Assembly (NCBI RefSeq): GCF_038396615.1
Contig: NZ_CP121689.1
Location: forward strand, 124,001 to 188,000
DNA length: 64,000 nucleotides
Reading direction: 5' to 3'
DNA from: Thermatribacter velox
GTDB taxonomy: Bacteria > Atribacterota > Atribacteria > Atribacterales > Thermatribacteraceae
The position numbers and the translations under genes are program-made. Below are positions 35,253 through 43,798 of the stretch, piece by piece. The notes under the pieces were generated by a model. It did no database searches and was not told the DNA's origin. It saw only the letters and a program-made list of their open reading frames with translations. How positions within the stretch are numbered: the stretch's first letter is position 1; each line of letters opens with the position of its first letter.

Positions 35253-36266
35253 ATGAAGCGTTTGGTGGTGTTTTTCCTGCTTTTGGGCCTTCTGGTGTGG
35301 ACTTCGGTAGCTTTTGCAGCGGAACCGTATGAAATTGCGGTAGTAGTCAAGATTGCAGGTATTCCCTGGTTTAATCGCATGGCGGAAGGTGTAGAGCAGG
35401 CGGCAAAGGAACTCGGTGTAAACGCTTATCTTACTGGTCCGGCAACTGCTGATCCAGCACCTCAGGTTCAAATGGTCGAAGACCTGGTAACCCGTGGTGT
35501 GGATGCAGTGTGTGTAGTTCCCAACGACGCCAAAGCTCTGGTTCCAGTTTTCAACAAGGCACGGGAGCGGGGTATTGTGGTTATTACTCATGAGTCACCG
35601 TTTGAAACTGAAGCCATCGATTGGGATGTTGAAACCATCGACAGCGTAAAATACGGACAGCAGCCCATCGATGCTATTGTGGAAGAACTTAAGGAAATGG
35701 GCGAGCTTGATAAGTACACCCCTGAAAACCCGGCTGGTTTTGTAATGCTGGTGGGAAGTCTTACGGTGCCTCTTCACAATTACTGGGCTGATGTGGCGCT
35801 TGAATATGCAAAGGAAAAGTATCCTTTTCTGAAAGAACTTACTTCCCGCCTACCCACCGCCGAATCTGTTGAAGATTCTCGGGCGGCAGTTCTTGACCTG
35901 ATTACTACCTATGGTGATCAACTCAAAGCAGTAATTGGTTGGGGTAGCCTGGGTCCGATTGGAGCAGCTCAAGCTGTGGCTGAAAAGGGCATGGAGGACG
36001 AAATTATCGTTGTGGGAAGCGCAATTCCCTCCACTGTTGCTCCATACCTTGCCACCGGGGCTGTGGACTGGGCACAACTCTGGGATCCCAAAGATGCTGG
36101 ATACGCTATGGTTTACATTGCCAAGCAAATTCTTGATGGTGTGGAGATTAAAGAGGGGATGGAAATTCCGGGTCTTGGACCCATTAAGGTGGAAGGAAAA
36201 GTTATCAGCGTGAACCAAATCAAAATCATGCCTGATGCTGAAACTGCAGAATCTCTTGGCTTCTGA
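35253..36266 (+). CDS. Sugar-binding protein of a second CUT2 ABC importer
   Basis: A 337-residue periplasmic protein, signal peptide residues 1-22 (SVAFAAE). It has the Peripla_BP_4 pattern (VDAVCVVPNDAKALVPVFNKA, VVITHESP, LWDPKDAGYAMVYIA). It resembles AI-2/LsrB-like and simple-sugar binding proteins but differs clearly from the first locus, so another substrate is expected. The substrate cannot be named from the sequence. Confidence 0.87.
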   Translation: MKRLVVFFLLLGLLVWTSVAFAAEPYEIAVVVKIAGIPWFNRMAEGVEQAAKELGVNAYLTGPATADPAPQVQMVEDLVTRGVDAVCVVPNDAKALVPVFNKARERGIVVITHESPFETEAIDWDVETIDSVKYGQQPIDAIVEELKEMGELDKYTPENPAGFVMLVGSLTVPLHNYWADVALEYAKEKYPFLKELTSRLPTAESVEDSRAAVLDLITTYGDQLKAVIGWGSLGPIGAAQAVAEKGMEDEIIVVGSAIPSTVAPYLATGAVDWAQLWDPKDAGYAMVYIAKQILDGVEIKEGMEIPGLGPIKVEGKVISVNQIKIMPDAETAESLGF

Positions 36267-36271
36267 AGAAG

Positions 36272-36305
36272 AAACGCCGGGGTGCTTCACCCCGGCGTTT
36301 TCTTT
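36272..36305 (+). terminator. Intrinsic terminator between second binding-protein and ATPase genes
   Basis: A perfect 13-bp stem (36272-36284 with 36288-36300, core CGCCGGGGTG/CACCCCGGCG) with a 3-nt loop CTT and a T-rich tail. Same internal position as the terminator in the first importer operon. Confidence 0.9.
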
Positions 36306-36317
36306 GAGGTGAAATTT

Positions 36318-37817
36318 GTGTCTGCGGCTTCTTTGGTTCTTTCTCTTTCTCGCGTAAGCAAGCGGTACGGGGGTGTCGTGGCTCTCCGGGATGTGGATTT
36401 TTCAGTCCTTCGGGGTGAGGTCCACGGGCTGGTGGGAGAGAACGGCTCAGGCAAAAGCACGCTGGTGAAGATTACTACTGGCGTTGTTCAACCTGAGCCG
36501 GGAGCAGAAATTGTTGTTGAGGGGCGAAGAGTTCCCCGCCTTACTCCTTACCTTGCTTTTCACCTGGGGATCCATGTGGTGTATCAGGACCTTTCCCTCT
36601 TTCCTAACCTTTCAGTGGCTGAGAACATTTTTGCCCATGAGTATATTGAGAGGAATCAGAAGTTTGTTTCCTGGAGCGATATAGAGCGGCGGGCAAAAGA
36701 AGTATTTGAGCGAATTGGTATCAACATTGACCCCCGTGCTATCCTGGGAAGACTGCCCTTTGCTGACCAGCAGCTTGTGGCCATATGCCGGGCGATAGCG
36801 AGTGAAGCAAAGCTCATTATTCTTGATGAACCGACAGCTTCACTAACTTTTCGGGAAGTACAGCGTCTTTTTGGTTTCATCCGCGAGTTGAGGGCTCAGG
36901 GCATCGCTTTTGTTTTCATAAGCCACCGCCTGGATGAGGTGCTTGAAATAAGTGATCGGGTAACGATTCTCCGGGATGGGGTGAAAGTGGGCACTTTTCC
37001 AAAGGAGGAACTTAACAAGGCTCACCTTTCTTTTTTGATGACTGGAAAAGAAATCGCTGCTCAGTCTCTTATTGCTCCTTTAAGGAGTGAAGAAGAGATT
37101 CTCAGGATAGAAAACCTTACCCGGAGAGGTGAGTATAACGACGTTAACTTTAGCCTTCACCGAGGAGAGATTCTGGGCCTTATTGGTCCCCGGGGTTCGG
37201 GTCGAACTGAGCTTGCCTTAACCCTGTTTGGGCTCAATCCCCCTGATTCAGGCAAGATTTTCCTCGAGGGTAGGGAGGTTACTTTTCGTTCCAACCGTGA
37301 TGCCATCCGGCAGGGCATTGGTTATGTGCCGGAAAACAGGCTTCTCCAGGGCCTGATTCTCGATCAACCTGTGGCTGACAACATTGTGGTGACCATTCTT
37401 GATAAGCTTGTGGAGCGCCTGGGTTTTTTACATCCGTTGAAAAAGCTTTCCGTGGCCAATAGAGCCGTTCGGGACTTTGGCATAAAAGCTCCGGCAGTAG
37501 ATGCGCCAGTTCGCGCTCTCTCGGGGGGTAACCAGCAAAAAGTTGTTCTTGCCCGGTGGATTCTCACCGCTCCACGGATTCTCATTCTTGATACCCCCAC
37601 CCATGGAGTTGATGTGGCAGCGAAAGAAAGCATTTACGAAGTGATCCTTACTCTTGCCAGGGATAAGAGCATTGGCATCATCTTAATTTCGGATGAGGAA
37701 CATGAGGTCCTTCAAATTTGCCACCGAATTCTGGTCATGAGGGAGGGGCGTATCATTCGGGAGTATAAGCCTGGGGAAGTTACCGAAGAGGAACTTCGGA
37801 AAGAAATCGTTGGATAG
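36318..37817 (+). CDS. CUT2 sugar ABC importer ATPase with altered NBD2 Walker B
   Basis: A 499-residue tandem ABC ATPase from GTG at 36318 (GAGGTG upstream). NBD1 has GENGSGKSTL and LIILDEPTASL with an unusual signature region (LPFADQQLVAICRA). NBD2 has GPRGSGRTEL and a normal signature ALSGGNQQKVVLARW, but Walker B reads LILDTPTHGVDV, with T where the catalytic glutamate normally sits. It should work mainly through NBD1. Followed 11 nt later by its permease. Confidence 0.9.
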   Translation: MSAASLVLSLSRVSKRYGGVVALRDVDFSVLRGEVHGLVGENGSGKSTLVKITTGVVQPEPGAEIVVEGRRVPRLTPYLAFHLGIHVVYQDLSLFPNLSVAENIFAHEYIERNQKFVSWSDIERRAKEVFERIGINIDPRAILGRLPFADQQLVAICRAIASEAKLIILDEPTASLTFREVQRLFGFIRELRAQGIAFVFISHRLDEVLEISDRVTILRDGVKVGTFPKEELNKAHLSFLMTGKEIAAQSLIAPLRSEEEILRIENLTRRGEYNDVNFSLHRGEILGLIGPRGSGRTELALTLFGLNPPDSGKIFLEGREVTFRSNRDAIRQGIGYVPENRLLQGLILDQPVADNIVVTILDKLVERLGFLHPLKKLSVANRAVRDFGIKAPAVDAPVRALSGGNQQKVVLARWILTAPRILILDTPTHGVDVAAKESIYEVILTLARDKSIGIILISDEEHEVLQICHRILVMREGRIIREYKPGEVTEEELRKEIVG

Positions 37818-37828
37818 AGGCGATCACT

Positions 37829-38821
37829 TTGCTGCAGCGTATTGCTGGTAAAACGGAAACGTATCTGGCAGGTGTTGTGGTTGCTCTTTCTGTAGTTCTT
37901 TTTCTTTTGAATCCTAAATTTCTTACTGCGGAAAACCTCTTCGATGTACTACGCAATAACTCTTTCCTGGGTATTGTAGCTTTAGGAGAACTTGTGGTTT
38001 TGATTTCTGGAGGGATTGATGTTTCCTTCACGGCCATTGCCACTGTGGCCCAATACGTCATGGGAGTCATCATCACCAGATACATGGTGGAAAGTGTCTT
38101 TCTGGCTTTTTTAATCCCCATTCCTATAGGTATAGCGCTTGGGGCTTTCAACGCTTTTTTGGTGAACCGAACCCGGGTGCACCCGGTTATCATCACCATT
38201 TCTAACCTCAACGTTTTCTACGGCCTTTTGATGGTGATCAGCAAGGGGAAGTGGATTTATGGTTTTCCAGCACCTTTTCGGGATTTTGCACGTTTGAAGG
38301 TGCTTACCCTGGTTTCTGAAAAGGGAGTGGACTACGGACTCTCTATTTTTACAGTGGTGTGGTTCCTGATTGCTTTTGCAACCTGGGTCATTTTGAAATA
38401 TCTCCCCATTGGTCGGAAAGTTTACGCTCTGGGAGGAAATAGCGAAGCTGCTCGCCGAGCCGGGTTCAACATCTTTCGAATCCAGCTTTTCGTATACTGC
38501 TACATTGGTCTTCTTGCTGGCCTTGCTGGTTTTGTGCACGCAGAACTCAATCAGATGATTCAACCCAACGCTATTGTGGGTCGAGAGCTCGATGTTCTGG
38601 CAGCAGCAATCCTGGGAGGGGCAAGTGTTTTTGGTGGCGCCGGATCTCCCCTTGGGGTAGTTTTAGGCGTCCTTTTTATCGCCTTTATCAAAAATGGTCT
38701 CATTCTGGTTAGGGCTTCAGCGTACTGGCACCAGGTTATCATGGGACTCATTATTGTTCTTGCTGCCACTTTGAGTGCCTATCAGCAGAACCTTGAACAA
38801 AAAAGGAGAGGGCGGACATGA
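37829..38821 (+). CDS. Second importer, permease 1
   Basis: A 330-residue BPD_transp_2 permease from TTG at 37829. Conserved blocks are ELVVLISGGIDVSFTAIATV, VYALGGNSEAARRAGFN and AAAILGGASVFGGAGSPLG. About ten helices. ATGA overlap with the next permease gene. Confidence 0.91.
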   Translation: MLQRIAGKTETYLAGVVVALSVVLFLLNPKFLTAENLFDVLRNNSFLGIVALGELVVLISGGIDVSFTAIATVAQYVMGVIITRYMVESVFLAFLIPIPIGIALGAFNAFLVNRTRVHPVIITISNLNVFYGLLMVISKGKWIYGFPAPFRDFARLKVLTLVSEKGVDYGLSIFTVVWFLIAFATWVILKYLPIGRKVYALGGNSEAARRAGFNIFRIQLFVYCYIGLLAGLAGFVHAELNQMIQPNAIVGRELDVLAAAILGGASVFGGAGSPLGVVLGVLFIAFIKNGLILVRASAYWHQVIMGLIIVLAATLSAYQQNLEQKRRGRT

Positions 38822-39768
38822 CGGATAAATTGGGAAGGCGAGAAATGCAGTCTGCAGTTCTGGTAGCTGTGGTCACTTTCTTAATTGTTCTTCTAGGGAT
38901 TTTGACCAGGGGGAGACTGCTTGGTTTGGAAAGCCTCCAGTCCATTGCCTTCCAGTTGCCACTTTTGGGCATTTTAACTCTTGCTCAGATAACTCCAATG
39001 CTTACCGGAGGAATTGACCTTTCCGTCATTGCTACGGCAAACCTTTGTGGAGTTGTTGCTGCCATAGGTATGACTCGAAGTGGTTTTTCAGTTCCCTTGG
39101 CCATGCTGTTTGGCCTCTCTTTTGTACTGCTTTTTGCGGTTCTCAAGGGAGTTCTCATTGCCTGGGTTAATGTTCCAGCCATTATCGCTACTTTGGGACT
39201 TATGATTTTTATTCGGGGGGTGTCCCTGGTTCTCACCAGGGGTTATGTTATTGCTGGCTTTCCAGATAGTTTTCTTTTCCTGGGAAATGGGACTATCCTG
39301 GGTATCCCCATGCCTTTTGTAATCTTTTTCATCTGTGCTTTTTCCCTGTACCTTCTTCTTACCAGGACGCGCTTTGGGACCTATGTATACCTTCTTGGTT
39401 CAAACCCTACAGCGACTCTCTTTGCTGGAGTTGACAATGCTCTGGTGCTTTTTAAAACTTACTTTCTGTCCAGCTTTCTTTCTGGCGTTGCAGGGCTGGT
39501 CATGATTTCTCGCTTCAATGCCGCCCAGGCTGATTATGGAGAATCGTATCTTCTGCTTACCGTCCTGGCCTGTGTTTTGGGAGGTGTGGATCCAGCGGGA
39601 GGATTTGGGCGTCTTCCTGGGGTGGTGGTTTCTATTGTTGTTCTCCAGGTTGTCGCTACCGGATTCAACCTTCTGGGCTTGAGTTCTCATCTTGCCAGTG
39701 CTCTGTGGGGTCTTATCTTACTGGGAGTTATCGCTGTTAACCGGATGATTGGAGGGGTTGAGGTATAA
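38818..39768 (+). CDS. Second importer, permease 2
   Basis: A 316-residue BPD_transp_2 permease with AQITPMLTGGIDLSVIATAN, TLGLMIFIRGVSLVLTRG, YLLGSNPTATLFAGV and ACVLGGVDPAGGFG. It completes the binding-protein, ATPase, permease, permease set. Immediately downstream the sequence becomes accessory and decayed. Confidence 0.91.
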   Translation: MTDKLGRREMQSAVLVAVVTFLIVLLGILTRGRLLGLESLQSIAFQLPLLGILTLAQITPMLTGGIDLSVIATANLCGVVAAIGMTRSGFSVPLAMLFGLSFVLLFAVLKGVLIAWVNVPAIIATLGLMIFIRGVSLVLTRGYVIAGFPDSFLFLGNGTILGIPMPFVIFFICAFSLYLLLTRTRFGTYVYLLGSNPTATLFAGVDNALVLFKTYFLSSFLSGVAGLVMISRFNAAQADYGESYLLLTVLACVLGGVDPAGGFGRLPGVVVSIVVLQVVATGFNLLGLSSHLASALWGLILLGVIAVNRMIGGVEV

Positions 39769-39849
39769 AATGGACGTTAAAAGTGTTTTTAGAAGACACC
39801 GTCAGTCTTTGGAAACAAGCAAAGGTGACTTGTAACCTGCAAGAAGAAA

Positions 39850-39919
39850 AATTTGGGACGGAGAAGCCTAAAAGTATTTGGGAGAAATTGGACTTATCAG
39901 ATGTATCACATGATATTAA
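39850..39919 (+). pseudogene. Eroded 3' end of a DDE transposase gene, copy 1
   Basis: About 55 bp (from CCTAAAAGTATTTGGG through CATGATATTA) align with one 1-nt gap to 41019-41072, the tail of the transposase relic 1.1 kb downstream, which encodes YLEETGLIRCPRMILA. The reading frame is lost here. The upstream 80 bp (39769-39849) hold nothing I can name. Confidence 0.5.
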
Positions 39920-39988
39920 GAGGTATGAACTTAAAGATATATTTTTTGAAGGTTGATTGCCTTACCGTTTGGGAGGTGTTCTCTTGTT

Positions 39989-40648
39989 ATGTTAATATGT
40001 TTAAAAGCGTTGTTAGCTTTCCTGTTTTTTGTGCTCTGTTCTTCCCTTGCTTTCTCGCAGAGTTTCGATGGAGAAGCAACCCTTTCCTTTTCTCCCTTTG
40101 AGGCTGAAGTAGAATCCATTTTTGAATCCGACCAAGGTGCAGCCGGTGGTATAATTTTCTACTACCTGCCTGTAAAGCGTATTGTAGTGGGATATCGGAT
40201 TTCCATTGTTGAACCGTCGGAACCCTTGTCCTCGGCATACTGGACCAAGGACGTTCGTTACAATTACCCAGTCTTTTTCCGCGACTACCCCGCCCAGTAC
40301 GTTCCTGATCCCAAGTACTTCTTCTACCTTCAGGCAGATCCACAAAGCTTTACCCTTCAGGGTCTTGTTCCTGGAGCTTCCTACCACGTGGTGGTAACTC
40401 CTCTTTGTATATGGCCCAAAACCCCCTATAACCTCGATGAAAGAGGGAAACCTTTCTGGTATGCTTGGCTTCCGGCAAAAACCTTTGGCTGGGTCTACAC
40501 CGATGGTTCTGGTTGGGGGTTAGTGATGAGTGGGGGCGAAGATGGGGAGAAGAAACGCGGATACTTCGAAGTCCAAAGTATTGTTTTTGAAGGGATTGTG
40601 CAGGCTAAAAAGCACTCCACCCCAGGTGGGCAGCACTCACCGATATAG
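39989..40648 (+). CDS. Unknown secreted protein
   Basis: A 219-residue protein from ATG at 39989 (GGGAGGTG 10 nt upstream) with a signal peptide (FFVLCSSLAFSQS). The mature part is rich in aromatic residues and beta-strands, with a fibronectin-III-like stretch (LQGLVPGASYHVVVTPL). No family recognised. The last dozen codons run toward transposase remnant DNA, so the C terminus may have been altered. It is bracketed by two copies of the same transposase tail. Confidence 0.6.
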   Translation: MLICLKALLAFLFFVLCSSLAFSQSFDGEATLSFSPFEAEVESIFESDQGAAGGIIFYYLPVKRIVVGYRISIVEPSEPLSSAYWTKDVRYNYPVFFRDYPAQYVPDPKYFFYLQADPQSFTLQGLVPGASYHVVVTPLCIWPKTPYNLDERGKPFWYAWLPAKTFGWVYTDGSGWGLVMSGGEDGEKKRGYFEVQSIVFEGIVQAKKHSTPGGQHSPI

Positions 40649-40689
40649 AGTATCTTTAGCTCTTTTCTCTGGTTTTTAGAAAATTTTTG

Positions 40690-41078
40690 ATTTGCAAGAA
40701 GATCGATCTGGCTAAGAACTTCCTGGAAGAGTTGCTTGAGCACCGTCCCTTTCCAATAAAAGCCATATCGGTGGATGGGGGGAAGTGAGTTTTATGGTGA
40801 ATTTGAAGAAGCCTGCAAAGAGAAGAACCTCAAACTGTTGGTGCTTCCTCATCACTCCCCCAAACTCGATGGAATGGTGGAGAGACTGAACCACACTTTC
40901 TGGGAGGAGTTCTGGAACTACTATGACGATGCGATTGAACTGGAAACCATGCAGTTTCACTTAGAAAGGTAAATGAAGTAGTATAATAAAAAAGCCACAC
41001 TGGGGTTTAGGAAGAAGAGCCTGGAGATATTTAGAAGAGACTGGACTTATTAGGTGCCCCCGCATGATATTAGCTTAA
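40690..41078 (+). pseudogene. Degenerate DDE (integrase-core) transposase, C-terminal part
   Basis: Three frames in succession read as one rve-domain transposase tail: FLEELLEHRPFPIKAISVDG, then GGSEFYGEFEEACKEKNLKL and DGMVERLNHTFWEEFWNYYD, then PHWGLGRRAWRYLEETG to TAA at 41076-41078. The first shift is an extra G in the run at 40777-40782; the second lies near 40972-40990. The D of VDGGSEF and E of MVERLN are two catalytic residues. IS481-like by appearance. Confidence 0.75.
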
Positions 41079-41086
41079 ACATGTTG

Positions 41087-41115
41087 TTGACAGGAAACCG
41101 CTTTTGGGGTATATT
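41087..41115 (+). promoter_or_regulatory. Promoter of tRNA-Trp
   Basis: Consensus TTGACA (41087-41092), 17-bp spacer, TATATT (41110-41115), 15 bp before the mature tRNA 5' end. Confidence 0.75.
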
Positions 41116-41129
41116 TTGCTTGTGAAGGT

Positions 41130-41206
41130 AGGTCCGTAGCTCGAATGGCTAGAGCACCGGACTCCAAATCCGGGGGTTGCAGGTTCGAATCCTGCCGGGC
41201 CTGCCA
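41130..41206 (+). tRNA. tRNA-Trp (CCA anticodon)
   Basis: Acceptor stem AGGTCCG pairs with CGGGCCT with one T-G wobble. The anticodon stem CCGGA/TCCGG encloses the loop CTCCAAA, giving anticodon CCA. The T-arm has GGTTCGAATCC. Discriminator G and an encoded CCA end the gene at 41206. The tRNA borders the decayed accessory zone, a common integration setting, but no att repeat was found. Confidence 0.95.
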
Positions 41207-41511
41207 GAATTCATGAGGCTTCCAGCGAATGACTTCCTTGCGAAAATTCCAATAGGGAAACCTTGCAAAAAGCCAGCCTTTTAAGGTTTATTTCATTTTT
41301 GGCACTTTCTTTTTTCTTGGTTTACACTTTTGGTAGAAATTACCTTTCCCACGGTGGTTGTAGCTTTGAAAGAGCGCAACCGGAATTTTTGTAACAAAAG
41401 AGTTTCTTATTTACGATGTGGCCCAAAACATAAGCAAAACCAGCTTTTTCTTGAAGCTGATTTCGTGGCTTTATAATAAAGCTATGGTGAAAACAAGGAG
41501 GAGGAAGTAAC
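41207..41511. other. Intergenic region after tRNA-Trp
   Basis: No gene seen. A 7-bp inverted repeat AAACCTT (41258-41264)/AAGGTTT (41283-41289) followed by T-rich sequence may end the tRNA transcript. TTGAAG (41451-41456), 15-bp spacer and TATAAT (41472-41477) form a plausible promoter for the broken secreted-protein gene. Confidence 0.4.
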
Positions 41512-42522
41512 ATGAGACTGTACGGCATTTTAGTGCTGTTAGTAGTGATGATGCTGTTCACGATAACTGCATAACAGCTTTTGCGCAAGCGGATCTTTCA
41601 CTTCTTCTTCCGAGGGAATATCCTGTTCCCGAATGGGTTAAGCCTGGTCTTGTGCTGATCTATCAGCAAGAAGGCGGTTCTCGGTCGATTGGGGCAAGCG
41701 CCGCTTCGGGAAGTGGTTTCAGGATCAATGTTGTCACGAACCTGGAAAACAGTGAGGTATGGGGAATCGAATTCCTTGTTCTCACCAACCTTTCCACTTA
41801 TCAGATAATGGTTCAACCCTTTAAGGTGATGCCACTTTTGGTGTTCCTGCATCCCGATGCGATCCAGGATTTACTTAATCAGGCTGACGTGCTTGCCCAA
41901 CAGGGCATTGTAGTAAGAGGTGGTGCTGTCTCAGAGAACTCCATCTGGGTAGGCATAGAAGAGGATGTTTCTTCTACGGACATTTGGATGTCAACTGAGG
42001 GGCTCGTTCAAAGATTTCAGTACCTTACCAGACAGCATGAAGGGTCAGGTGTGGTGTACAGTCAATACTTAAAACATCTATACATTGACTGGCCCAGAGT
42101 CAATGAATTTCCCCTTGTTGCTCAAGAAAGTCATACTTACGACATTTACATTACTTCCTACGGGGTCACCTCGCCTGCAGGAAGTGGCAGCTATGAACTT
42201 TCAAGCGTTCAAGGTGAAATCGCCAGATACAGGGTTGTGCAGTTCTACTCTGGTATGTCCTTACCTTCAGAAGAAGTAATGGGTGTTCCCTCGTTTGGGC
42301 CTTTCTACGTGCATCCGGAACTCTTGAAAAAAAGATGTAATTCTGGAGATTCCAGAAATCGCTTTGGTTTGGCAGAACGAACAGAGTGAGTACGGCGTAG
42401 ATTCTGTTATCTATTTCAACAGTCAGGAGTGTTTCAGAGCGTCTTTTGACGAGAGCGGACTCCTCGTGAGGGCACAATACCTTTACGGGGGTTTTGTTAT
42501 AATGGCGGAACTCGTTGAGTGA
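41512..42522 (+). pseudogene. Secreted-protein gene broken by two frameshifts
   Basis: ATG 41512 after GGAGGAGG begins a signal peptide (MRLYGILVLLVVMMLF) that stops after 20 codons. The +1-shifted frame then continues TAFAQADLSLLLPREYP for about 240 residues. Near an A7 run (about 42330-42336) the frame shifts back, and it reads EIPEIALVWQNEQSEYG to TGA 42520-42522. Both breaks are single-base, so the protein was about 330 residues. Family unknown; mature part beta-rich. Either a young pseudogene or base-calling errors. Confidence 0.7.
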
Positions 42523-42598
42523 GGAGAAACGCCAAAAACGAATACAATTGGGTAAATTTATTTCACTCAGTGCTATATCAAAAACGGAGGGATAAAGC

Positions 42599-43042
42599 AT
42601 GAAACCCTTGATAGTTTATTACAGTTGGTCTGGCAACACGCGCAAGATAGCCAGGTTGATTCGAGAATTAACTGAGGGAGAAATCGTCGAGCTGATTCCT
42701 GAGATGCCTTACCCCTCGTCTTACAGAGAAACTACTGAGCAGGCGAGAAAAGAGATAAAGGCAGGCTACAAACCAGGCTACAAACCTCCCTTGAAAACGA
42801 AAATTGAAGGTGTCGAGGAATACGACGTCATTTTTCTTGGAACACCAAATTGGTGGGGAGCGGTGGCACCACCTGTGGCTACTTTTCTTTCCCAGTACGC
42901 GCTCTCTGGAAAAAAGATTGCGCCTTTCATAACTCATGGTGGCGGTGGGAAGCAGAGAGTGGTAGAGGACATAAAAAGGCTGTGCCCGGATGCAGCGGTT
43001 TTGGAAGAATTGGTTGTCTATGATGTGGAGGAAGTGAGTTGA
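42599..43042 (+). CDS. Flavodoxin-like protein
   Basis: A 147-residue flavodoxin with the FMN phosphate loop YYSWSGNTRKIA and the aromatic loop GTPNWWGAVAPPVATFL; THGGGGKQ follows in the third loop. It is slightly short: the last helix of the fold is missing after VYDVEEVS. The frame would continue for eight plausible residues if the TGA at 43040-43042 were a tryptophan codon, suggesting a recent nonsense change. Electron-transfer role likely. Confidence 0.85.
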   Translation: MKPLIVYYSWSGNTRKIARLIRELTEGEIVELIPEMPYPSSYRETTEQARKEIKAGYKPGYKPPLKTKIEGVEEYDVIFLGTPNWWGAVAPPVATFLSQYALSGKKIAPFITHGGGGKQRVVEDIKRLCPDAAVLEELVVYDVEEVS

Positions 43043-43166
43043 GTGAAAAAGTTTCCCGTTGGGTAGCGACGATTTTGAAGTGAAAAGAGTTATGAAACAT
43101 ACGGATTGGTATGGTAACGGTTGACGGGCTTTGAAAGTTGTTTCCAGCAAAGCAGCACAATCTGAG

Positions 43167-43625
43167 TTAGTTTTTTAAGGCCCTGTTCGTTTTTTTTCGG
43201 GGATAGAACCTGCCAATGGAAAGAATGTGTACAGTAACGCTCATGGCTATAAGGATTAGAGTGATCCGGACCCAGGTTTTGGAGACCACAACGTAGGAAG
43301 TCGCTATTGTAGCCCACAAAACAGCAATGGTTAAAAATTTTGCTTTTAATGGAATGTTTCCTTCGCGGTAATTCTTAATGTAGTTTCCAAACCGCTTATT
43401 GTTGAGGAGCCAGTGGTAAAATCTTGGTGACCCTCTGGCGTAGCATGCTGTAGCCAGAAGAAGAAAAGGCGTGGTGGGCAAAAGGGGTAAGAGTATACCA
43501 GCAATCCCGAGCCCCACAAAAAATGTTCCTGCAATAATCAGAAGAGTTCTAACGAGTTTAGAGCGTGCTTTATTTATCTCCTCAGAAGAAAAACCAGGAA
43601 GCTGAGCATTTTTAGCTTCTTTCAT
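43167..43625 (-). CDS. DUF454 (YbaN) family inner-membrane protein
   Basis: A 152-residue protein with the family hallmark GIAGILLPLLPTTPFLLLATACYARGS, then FYHWLLNNKRFGNYIKNY and two or three further helices. Function unknown. ATG at 43625 is preferred; a TTG at 43664 would add 13 hydrophobic residues but has no ribosome site. It lies alone in the accessory zone. Confidence 0.85.
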   Translation of the reverse strand: MKEAKNAQLPGFSSEEINKARSKLVRTLLIIAGTFFVGLGIAGILLPLLPTTPFLLLATACYARGSPRFYHWLLNNKRFGNYIKNYREGNIPLKAKFLTIAVLWATIATSYVVVSKTWVRITLILIAMSVTVHILSIGRFYPRKKTNRALKN

Positions 43626-43798
43626 AACGAAAAAAATAATACTGGAGAGAAAAAGGATATGCAAGAAATTGGGCAGATTGCGGTAGTTTAAGAATTGTGT
43701 TTCCCTTGGTAGATTTTCTAAATTTAGATTTAGAAAATTTAAAGTTAAAAAATTTATATTTGGTATTCTATGATATACTATACAAAGGGGTAGTAAAA

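Noticed and set aside
41207-41511. Second GEMM-like riboswitch (GGGAAACC...GCAAAAAGCC) after the tRNA
   Set aside because: It lacks the tetraloop arm, the GCGCAAAGC block and the receptor; similarity is limited to a few bases.
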